From positions 1 through 26,660 of the forward strand of contig CALGZY010000123.1 of the NCBI GenBank assembly GCA_937934355.1: 26,660 bases of DNA, read 5' to 3'. Each line of letters starts with the position of its first letter. Position 1 is the first letter of the stretch. The notes under the pieces were generated by a model. It was given only the letters and a program-made list of their open reading frames with translations. It had not been told where the DNA came from and ran no database searches. Position numbers and translations under genes: made by a program. This document shows, in pieces, positions 15,321 to 23,569 of the stretch. This DNA comes from an uncultured Collinsella sp. (GTDB taxonomy: Bacteria; Actinomycetota; Coriobacteriia; Coriobacteriales; Coriobacteriaceae).

Positions 15321-16673
15321 ATGTCTGACGACTTTTACACCATGGTCGATTCCGGAGACCCGGCACCCGACAACGAGCACATCACCGGCGTGCGCGAAGA
15401 GCGTGCGGAAGGCGAGCAGACGACCACGCAGGCGCCAAAAGCCATGTACGCCGCGCGCATCGCCGTCTATGACGACATGCTGTCGACACCGCGGGTGATC
15501 GTCATTGATCCGCAAGATGTCCGCACGTATTTGGAAGAGACGACCAACACCGTCTACCAGTGCATGAAAGAACAAGGTGGCCATATCTCGCTCATGGTCA
15601 TCCGCGAGATTGTCGAAAACTTTATCCACGCACACTTTGCAGAGCCCATCATCTCGATTCTGGACGGCGGAGACACCATCCGCTTTGCTGACCAAGGACC
15701 CGGCATCGACGACAAGGAACGCGCTTTCGACTTTGGCGTTACCAGCGCAAACAGCAAGATGAAGCGCTATATCCGTGGAACCGGAGCAGGGTTTCCCATG
15801 GTGCAGGAGTATTTGGAAAACGCCGGCGGTGCCGTATCCATCGAGGACAACATGGGCAACGGCACCGTGGTTACGGTAAGCCTGAACCCTAAACGCGTGC
15901 AGGAAATCGAGCGTGCCGGCGGACGCGGTGCTGCCGTGCGGCCCGAGACGGAGCAGCCCACATATCCCCTGCCGGGAGCTTTTGCGCAGCAGCCCATGGC
16001 AACGCAGCAGATGCAGCCCCCCGTGGGGCAGATGCAGCAGCCCGGAATGCTTCCCACACAAGAGCCCCAGGCGGCATCTATGTCGATGACGCCAAACATG
16101 CCAGAGGCCATGCCGCTGGCAGATCAGGATGCAGCAGCAATGCAGCAGGCGACGGGGGCACCGGGTGGCCAGCAAATGGGCTATCAGCCGTACCAACGGG
16201 GATATCCATATCAGCAGATGCCGCCACTGGGGTATGGCCAGCAGTTCCCGCAGCAGTACCAGCAGGGATATCAGCAGCCGTACCAGCAGATGCCGCAGCA
16301 GCAGTACAACCCCTGGGCCCAACAGATGCCTCTGCAGCCTTACCAACAGTGTCCTCAAAGTTTTCAACAGCAAATGCCGCCGATGCAGAGTTCTCAACAA
16401 CCAGCAGCTCAAATGATGTATCCTAATGCAGCAAATCAGTATGCGCAGCCACAACCGGACGTGTTCGTAAGCGATCGCGGCAACGCCGCGCTGGGCTATC
16501 TGGCGCAAAATCAAGCGTGCGGTGCAACCGATCTGGCGAGGGCGTTTGGAAACTCGGCCCCCACTTGGTCACGCACGCTCAATGACTTGGCACAGGCCGG
16601 CTTGGTCATCAAGCATGGCCAGAAATACCATCTGACCGAACTCGGCGCCGCTCGCGTGCGAGCTCAGAGCTAA
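15321..16673 (+). CDS. GHKL-type ATPase with Q-rich linker and C-terminal winged helix, next to dnaA
   Basis: 450 residues, not a named family that I recognise. Residues about 55-192 form a GHKL (histidine-kinase-like) ATP-binding domain: N-box REIVENFIHAHF (95-106, E99/N100), G1 FADQGPGID (122-130), G2 GTGAGFPMV (153-161), and GNGTVVTVSL at the end. No phosphoacceptor histidine domain or membrane segment is seen, so it resembles SpoIIAB/RsbW-like or stand-alone ATPases more than a sensor kinase. Residues about 205-380 are a low-complexity Gln/Pro/Met/Tyr linker with repeats of the YQQ and QQM kind. Residues about 385-450 look like a MarR/ArsR-like winged helix (NAALGYLAQNQACGATDLAR, TWSRTLNDLAQAGLVI). 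The ATG is the first suitable start; the ribosome binding site is weak (GAGCGG). It is 15 bases from dnaA and probably in its operon, suggesting a role in initiation control or origin binding. Confidence 0.85.
   Translation: MSDDFYTMVDSGDPAPDNEHITGVREERAEGEQTTTQAPKAMYAARIAVYDDMLSTPRVIVIDPQDVRTYLEETTNTVYQCMKEQGGHISLMVIREIVENFIHAHFAEPIISILDGGDTIRFADQGPGIDDKERAFDFGVTSANSKMKRYIRGTGAGFPMVQEYLENAGGAVSIEDNMGNGTVVTVSLNPKRVQEIERAGGRGAAVRPETEQPTYPLPGAFAQQPMATQQMQPPVGQMQQPGMLPTQEPQAASMSMTPNMPEAMPLADQDAAAMQQATGAPGGQQMGYQPYQRGYPYQQMPPLGYGQQFPQQYQQGYQQPYQQMPQQQYNPWAQQMPLQPYQQCPQSFQQQMPPMQSSQQPAAQMMYPNAANQYAQPQPDVFVSDRGNAALGYLAQNQACGATDLARAFGNSAPTWSRTLNDLAQAGLVIKHGQKYHLTELGAARVRAQS
16361..16399 (+). other. 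DnaA-box-like 9-mers inside the GHKL gene
   Basis: TTTTCAACA at 16361-16369 and TTCTCAACA at 16391-16399 occur 30 bp apart in the Q-rich linker coding sequence. They match the 9-mers in the flanking gaps exactly. They need CAA glutamine codons where this linker otherwise mostly uses CAG. Confidence 0.5.
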
Positions 16674-16688
16674 AGAACGGGAGAGACA

Positions 16689-18413
16689 GTGGACGAGGAA
16701 GCAAGCATCATCCTGGGGGATGCCATCGCCTTTTGCCAGCGCGACGGCCAAGATGCACGCCTCATCAACATGCTGGGGCAATCGCGCGCCATAAGCCTGA
16801 CCGAAGATACGCTCACGATCGAGGCCCCCTCGCGCTTTGCCATCGCGCAGCTCAAAAAGCATCAGCCGACTATTGAGGCCTATCTGGAAGAAATCGCCTT
16901 TGCACCGATCGCGCTCGACATCGTGGCACCGCAAGGCGCCGCAACGGAATCCGCTGCCGCGACGGCGCCCGCCACGGCTCCCGCCGCTTCCCCGGCGGCA
17001 CCGACCTCCGCAGGCGACGTGCCGACAATCGAGCACCAGCACAGCGATGTTTCCCGTGAAACCATGGCACCGTTGCCGACCGCGGCGGCGACGTCAACGA
17101 ACGCACCCGTCACGCACATGCCTATCGCTCACGACGCAGCGGCGGGCGCGGATTCGGGCATTGCAATCAAGAACACGCTCTCGGCCGATGATTTTCGTCG
17201 CATGATGAACCAGATGAAGGGCGGAGCGCCGACTAAATCCACGCAAGCTGCGACCCCCGCTTCACCCATACCGGCGCCGACCGTGCCGGCCGAGCAGAAT
17301 ACGGATGGAGCCCCGCTCGCCGCGAACTCAAAATTTACCTTTGAGAACTTTGTCTACGGCCCCGAAAACAGCCATGCCTATCGCTCGGCACTCAAGTTTG
17401 CCGCCCTCGCGGACGAGCGCGGCACATGCACATCACTGTTCATCTACGGCAAATCGGGCCTGGGCAAGACGCACCTGCTGCTTGCCATCAAAAACGAGCT
17501 CGCCGAGAAGTCGCCCGAGATCAAGGTCAAGTATGCCAACTCCCAGGCATATCTGGACGACCTGATGACCGAGTTCGACCGCCAAAAGAAGAGCAACGCC
17601 CCCATCATGCAGGCGTACCACGGCGTGGACGTGCTCATCATCGATGACATCCAAAACATCATCGGCAAGCGCGCGAGCGTGGACTACTTTTTCCAGCTCA
17701 TGGACGAGTTCATCCGCAACAACAAGAAGGTCGTCATCGCGGCAGACCGTGCCCCCAAGGACCTGAGCATGGACGAGCGTCTGACCAGCCGCTTCAACGC
17801 CGGCATGCTCTGCCTGGTCGCAGAGCCCAGCTACGAGATGAAATACAAGATCTTGCAGCGCTATTACGAGAACACCATCGTCGCCGCTCCCGAGGCAGGC
17901 GACGACTCGCTGCTGGCGGCCTATGGGGGCGACGGCGGACACCTGACCGACGAGCACTTTAAACACATGGCCGAGGTCTCGGGCACCAACATCCGCGAAC
18001 TCGAGAGCTTTTGCGAGCGCTGCGCCGGCGAGGCGGGCGACCGCGAGCGCGAGGGCGGGGAGCTCACCTTTGACGATATCGACGCCATCGCCAGCCAGTA
18101 CTTCGACACATCGGCCAAAAAGATCAACGTCCAGACGGTTCAGTCCGTCATCGAAGAGCAGTACGGCGTGACACACGAGGAGCTCATCGGCCCGCGTCGC
18201 AACGCCAATATCGCCAAAGCACGCCATATCGCTATCTACCTGGCCATCGAGATGTGCGAAATGACGACCACGGCGGTGGGCGCCGAATTTGGCAACCGCA
18301 ACCACTCGACCGTCAGCACGAGCTACAAAAAGGTCCAGAAGATGATCCAGGAAGACCGCACCGTCACCGAAGACCTCAAGTCACTGCGCGATAAAATTAC
18401 ACTGCGCTCGTAG
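16689..18413 (+). CDS. dnaA: Chromosomal replication initiator protein DnaA (divergent)
   Basis: 574 residues from GTG at 16689, with GGGAGAG upstream. Domain I is about 1-75; an Ala/Pro/Thr-rich domain II linker spans about 80-212, longer than usual. The AAA+ domain opens at KFTFENFVYGPEN; Walker A GKSGLGKT (254-261), Walker B LIIDDI (316-321), arginine-finger motif RLTSRF (364-369), sensor II GTNIRELE (432-439). Domain IV ends with GNRNHSTV (535-542), where most DnaA proteins have GGRDHTTV, and RRNANIAKARH where E. coli has RRSRSVARPRQ. The base-contacting Asp is thus Asn538. This suggests altered box preference, consistent with the TTTTCAACA motifs. Domain II codons also contain a parS-like site. 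Opens duplex DNA at the origin and loads the helicase. Confidence 0.97.
   Translation: MDEEASIILGDAIAFCQRDGQDARLINMLGQSRAISLTEDTLTIEAPSRFAIAQLKKHQPTIEAYLEEIAFAPIALDIVAPQGAATESAAATAPATAPAASPAAPTSAGDVPTIEHQHSDVSRETMAPLPTAAATSTNAPVTHMPIAHDAAAGADSGIAIKNTLSADDFRRMMNQMKGGAPTKSTQAATPASPIPAPTVPAEQNTDGAPLAANSKFTFENFVYGPENSHAYRSALKFAALADERGTCTSLFIYGKSGLGKTHLLLAIKNELAEKSPEIKVKYANSQAYLDDLMTEFDRQKKSNAPIMQAYHGVDVLIIDDIQNIIGKRASVDYFFQLMDEFIRNNKKVVIAADRAPKDLSMDERLTSRFNAGMLCLVAEPSYEMKYKILQRYYENTIVAAPEAGDDSLLAAYGGDGGHLTDEHFKHMAEVSGTNIRELESFCERCAGEAGDREREGGELTFDDIDAIASQYFDTSAKKINVQTVQSVIEEQYGVTHEELIGPRRNANIAKARHIAIYLAIEMCEMTTTAVGAEFGNRNHSTVSTSYKKVQKMIQEDRTVTEDLKSLRDKITLRS
17048..17063. promoter_or_regulatory. 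parS-like site inside dnaA
   Basis: TGTTTCCCGTGAAACC matches parS TGTTTCACGTGAAACA at 14 of 16 positions and lies in the unconstrained domain II linker (residues 120-125, DVSRET). Whether ParB binds is unknown. Confidence 0.4.
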
Positions 18414-18420
18414 GGAAATA

Positions 18421-18600
18421 GAGACACCTGTTGAAAACTTGTCGAAACCACGGGCATAAGGTGTTTAAAACCCAACCCGCGGTGATGAAAAGTTTTGCGC
18501 AGGTTTTGAACGTGGAAAACCACCCCCGTTGCACACAGGTTGCTGTCGATTCTCTTTCTGGGTCTGACCTGCGTCTTTGGGAGTAATCAACAGTTTCGTC
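18421..18600. other. Putative oriC, downstream half: DnaA-box-like cluster in the dnaA-dnaN gap
   Basis: TGTTGAAAA (minus-strand TTTTCAACA) at 18429-18437, extended into TTGAAAACTTGTCGAAA at 18431-18447, which matches the upstream gap at 16 of 17 bases. Weaker relatives: TGTTTAAAA at 18462-18470, CGTGGAAAA at 18511-18519 and TAATCAACA at 18584-18592, the last next to the DnaA-trio-like run. This position between dnaA and dnaN is the classical origin location. Confidence 0.7.
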
Positions 18601-18604
18601 AGTG

Positions 18605-18650
18605 CTATTACTATTATTAAGATATTTATATCTATAGAAAGGTATTAAAA
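18605..18650. other. Putative DNA unwinding element with DnaA-trio-like run
   Basis: CTATTACTATTATTAAG (18605-18621) reads as CTA/TTA triplets like the B. subtilis DnaA-trio, 12 bases after a box-like TAATCAACA. It runs into an almost pure A/T stretch (ATATTTATATC) ending at the dnaN ribosome binding site. The order box, trio, AT-rich region agrees with the known basal unwinding system. The dnaN promoter may overlap but could not be fixed. Confidence 0.6.
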
Positions 18651-18651
18651 G

Positions 18652-19755
18652 ATGAAGTTCACCGTCAGCCAGAGCTCGCTTACACAAGCCATCGGCGTCG
18701 TTATGAAGGGCGTCGCTTCGGCATCCACCCTTCCCATCCTGTCGGGCGTGCTCGTCAAGGCGCAAGACGGCATCTTGGAATTCCAGACCTCTAACTACAC
18801 CATCTCGATCCGTCATCGCATCGCGGCACATGTCGAAGAAGAGGGCGAGATGGTTATCCCTTGTAAGATGCTCTCCAATATCACCAAGACCCTCCCCGAT
18901 GCCCCGGTCACCTTTGAGCTGTCCGAGCGCCAGGTGCTGATTGGTTGTGAGAAGAGCTCTTTCCGCCTGAACACGCTCGATGCCAATGACTTCCCCGAGT
19001 TTCCGGCCTATGCCATCGAGAGCGCCGTGGAACTGCCGACCGATATCTTGTCCGAGATGGTCGGCCGCGTGTGGCGCGTCACCTCGACTGACAAGGCCCG
19101 CCCCATCCTGGGTGGCGTGCACATGAAGGTCGAGAACAACACCGTGCGCCTGGTGGCGACCGATTCCTTCCGCTTGGCCGTGTGCGATACGCAGGTCGAG
19201 ACCTCAACCCTCGAGGGCTCCTTTGAACTCAACGTTCCGGCCGACGCCTTTAACGACGCGCTGAACATCATGGCCAGCCAGGCGACCATCATGATCGGGG
19301 CTACCGACACCCAGGTCGTCTTTGAGGCCGGCAACACCACCTACGTGTCGCGCCGCATCGAGGGCGTGTACCCCAACTACAAGCAGCTCATCCCCGATTC
19401 GTGCGTGACGAGCGTCAAGATCGACGTCGCCGCCTTTAACGCCGCCCTCAAGCGCGTGGCCGTTATCGCGAGCGCCAACCCCGCCGTCAAGTTCGAGATC
19501 GATGTCGAGAACGGGCAGATGGGCCTGTCCTCCATTTCCAATGACCAGGACCTTGCGCAGGAGACGATCGATGTCGAGGCCGAGGGCGAGTCGGGCACCA
19601 TCGCCTTCAACTACCACTACATCTTCGGGTGCCTCAATGCCCTGTCCAAGGAGAAGGAGATCACGCTGGAGCTCAAGAGCTACTCGCAGGCGGGCATCTT
19701 CAAGTCCTACGACAAGATCAACTACCTGTACCTGGTCATGCCGGTCCGCATCTAG
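18652..19755 (+). CDS. dnaN: DNA polymerase III beta subunit (sliding clamp)
   Basis: 367 residues, the normal clamp length, MKFTVSQSSLTQAIGVVMKGV to YLVMPVRI, the latter being the conserved C-terminal clamp motif. Three repeated clamp folds: about 1-120, 128-245 and 246-367. Signature segments LPILSGVLVKAQDG, RPILGGVHMKVENN and VYPNYKQLIPDS. GAAAGG lies ten bases before the ATG. Tethers DNA polymerase to the template and is the hub for many repair proteins. Ten bases separate it from recF. Confidence 0.98.
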   Translation: MKFTVSQSSLTQAIGVVMKGVASASTLPILSGVLVKAQDGILEFQTSNYTISIRHRIAAHVEEEGEMVIPCKMLSNITKTLPDAPVTFELSERQVLIGCEKSSFRLNTLDANDFPEFPAYAIESAVELPTDILSEMVGRVWRVTSTDKARPILGGVHMKVENNTVRLVATDSFRLAVCDTQVETSTLEGSFELNVPADAFNDALNIMASQATIMIGATDTQVVFEAGNTTYVSRRIEGVYPNYKQLIPDSCVTSVKIDVAAFNAALKRVAVIASANPAVKFEIDVENGQMGLSSISNDQDLAQETIDVEAEGESGTIAFNYHYIFGCLNALSKEKEITLELKSYSQAGIFKSYDKINYLYLVMPVRI

Positions 19756-19765
19756 CAACTGCCCT

Positions 19766-20872
19766 ATGACCATGTTCGCCCGCGATCTTTCCGTCGCGCA
19801 CTACCGCAGCTTCGATAGCTATCGCCTTGCCCTGGACGAGGGCGTGACGATACTTGCGGGACCCAACGCGGCGGGAAAGACCAATCTCATAGAGGCGCTG
19901 CAGCTGCTGACGAGCGGCGCCTCGTTTAGGCATCCGACCGCAGCCGAGCTCGTCCATGACGGCGTGGGCTCGTGCAAGGTCGAGCTGAGGCTCGAGGGCG
20001 ACGGCCGCGTGCTTGATATGGGATTGAGCGCGGAGGACGGTAAACGCTCGTTTAGCCGCAACGGCAAGCGCTGCGCTGCGTCCGGCGTGCGCGGGGTACT
20101 GCCGAGCGTTTTGTTTTGCCCGGACCACCTGGATATGGTCAAGCGGGGTGCCAGCGTGCGCCGCACCGCACTTGATGACTTTGGCGTTCAGCTGAGTGCG
20201 CGCTATGCCGATCTGGCTAGTGCCTACGGGCGTTGCGTGACCCAGCGCAATGCCCTGCTCAAGGAGACCTGGTGCTGCCGCGAGATGCTCGGCGCCTGGA
20301 ACGAATCGCTCGCCCGCGCCGGTTCGGCCCTACTCGTGCATCGTCTGGCTCTGCTCGACCGGCTGTCGGGCCATGTGCGCGACGCCTATGGCCGCGTGGC
20401 ATCCGGCGAGCCCGCCGGTGTGTCCTATGTGTCCACGCTTGGCGACCTGCCTCGCACCGAGGATCGCGACGAGCTCAGGGGCTGGGCGTATGAGCACATG
20501 CTCTCGGCGCTCGATGAGCGCGCCGACGAGGAGATCCGCCGCGGCGTGACGCTCGTGGGCCCGCATCGCGACGAGATTGAGTTTTCCGTCGCGGGCCGAT
20601 CGGCCCGTTCATTTGCCAGCCAGGGCCAACAGCGAACGCTGGTGCTTGCCTGGAAGGTGGCGGAAGTGGCCGTGGCGCGCGATATCTTGGGCACCGCGCC
20701 GCTGCTGCTTTTGGACGACGTGATGAGCGAGCTCGATGCCGGGCGCCGAGGCGCTTTTCTGCAGCTGATCGGTGATGATATCCAGACAGTCATAACCACC
20801 ACCAATCTGGGGTATTTTACCGATGACTTGCTTGATCGAGCCAAGGTGGTGAGCATGGGTGAGACGTGCTAA
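19766..20872 (+). CDS. recF: DNA replication and repair protein RecF
   Basis: 368 residues from ATG at 19766 (MTMFARDLS); ATG at 19772 is an alternative and neither has a clear ribosome binding site, so coupling to dnaN is likely. A longer frame opening at 19502 lies inside dnaN and is rejected. HYRSFDSYRLAL, Walker A GPNAAGKT (32-39), RRTALDDFGVQLS, and the ABC-type LLLLDDVMSELDAGRR with an upstream QQRTLVLAWKVAE mark this SMC-like ATPase. Loads RecA at gapped forks with RecO and RecR. The stop overlaps dciA by 14 bases. Confidence 0.96.
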   Translation: MTMFARDLSVAHYRSFDSYRLALDEGVTILAGPNAAGKTNLIEALQLLTSGASFRHPTAAELVHDGVGSCKVELRLEGDGRVLDMGLSAEDGKRSFSRNGKRCAASGVRGVLPSVLFCPDHLDMVKRGASVRRTALDDFGVQLSARYADLASAYGRCVTQRNALLKETWCCREMLGAWNESLARAGSALLVHRLALLDRLSGHVRDAYGRVASGEPAGVSYVSTLGDLPRTEDRDELRGWAYEHMLSALDERADEEIRRGVTLVGPHRDEIEFSVAGRSARSFASQGQQRTLVLAWKVAEVAVARDILGTAPLLLLDDVMSELDAGRRGAFLQLIGDDIQTVITTTNLGYFTDDLLDRAKVVSMGETC

Positions 20873-21422
20873 TTACGAGCGTGAGAACGGAACGGTTGCC
20901 TTTGGCGGCTTTTTGGATGCCGAGCGTCAGCGCATCCTGGCGACCGCGACACCTGAGCGCCGCGCGCAGATGGAGGCTGCAGAGGAATCTCGTGCAGTCT
21001 ATCGCGCCTGGAATGCGGTGTGCTCGGGCACGCGCGAGGGACGCCATGTGACGGGCCTGCGCTACCTGCCCGAGTCCAACGAACTGTTGGTGTACCTCGA
21101 TTCGCCCTCATGGACGCAGGAGATGACGCTTTTGCGCGAGATTATCCGCGCGCGCATGGAGCGCGCCGGCGCGCACGTCGACGGCCTGGTGTTCAAGACG
21201 ACCGCCCCCGGCCACACAACGCCCGCTGCAAAAGAGCACCTGCGTCCGGCCGTGGCCGAGCGTCCGCCGGCTCCGCATGCCGACCTAAGCGATGCCGAGC
21301 GTGCCGAGATCGAGCACCAAGTGGCGCCCATCGAGGACCAAAAACTGCGCGAGGCCCTCGAGAACGCCATGAGAGCCAGTGCCGAGTGGGCCAAGGGCGT
21401 GCAGAGCAAAAAAGAGCCTTAA
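20859..21422 (+). CDS. dciA: DciA-family (DUF721) replicative helicase loader
   Basis: 187 residues from GTG at 20859, within the recF 3' end. The DUF721 core is about residues 45-115 (YRAWNAVCSGTREGRHVTGLRYL, ELLVYLDSPSWTQEMTLLREIIRARM). The rest is an acidic, Ala/Glu-rich tail that seems helical. DciA is the ancestral DnaB loader in bacteria without DnaC or DnaI; its place between recF and gyrB is typical of actinobacteria. No dnaC or dnaI is seen in the window. A terminator follows 27 bases after the stop, separating it from gyrB. Confidence 0.88.
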   Translation: MRRANYERENGTVAFGGFLDAERQRILATATPERRAQMEAAEESRAVYRAWNAVCSGTREGRHVTGLRYLPESNELLVYLDSPSWTQEMTLLREIIRARMERAGAHVDGLVFKTTAPGHTTPAAKEHLRPAVAERPPAPHADLSDAERAEIEHQVAPIEDQKLREALENAMRASAEWAKGVQSKKEP

Positions 21423-21448
21423 ATCGCATCTGGTGGCCTTGTAGAGCC

Positions 21449-21478
21449 AAATACCCTCGTTCCCGAGGGTATTTTTTT
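21449..21478 (+). terminator. Rho-independent terminator after dciA
   Basis: Perfect 11-bp stem AAATACCCTCG / CGAGGGTATTT with a TTCC loop and a run of seven T. Ends the dnaN-recF-dciA transcript, so gyrB needs its own promoter in the 49 bases that follow; TTTACG (21476) and TACACA (21499), 17 bases apart, are a weak candidate. Confidence 0.93.
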
Positions 21479-21485
21479 ACGATAA

Positions 21486-23558
<2,073 letters not shown>

Positions 23559-23569
23559 GAGGAGGTAAC

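Noticed and set aside
16213..16350. CAG-rich repeated sequence as a possible tandem or CRISPR-like repeat
   Set aside because: The units are irregular and in frame as Gln/Pro/Tyr codons; it is a low-complexity protein linker. No CRISPR array is seen in the window.
15231..16514. 427-codon open frame on the minus strand
   Set aside because: Antisense to the GHKL gene, Leu/Arg/His-rich, and its far end runs into the DnaA-box cluster. No domain recognised.
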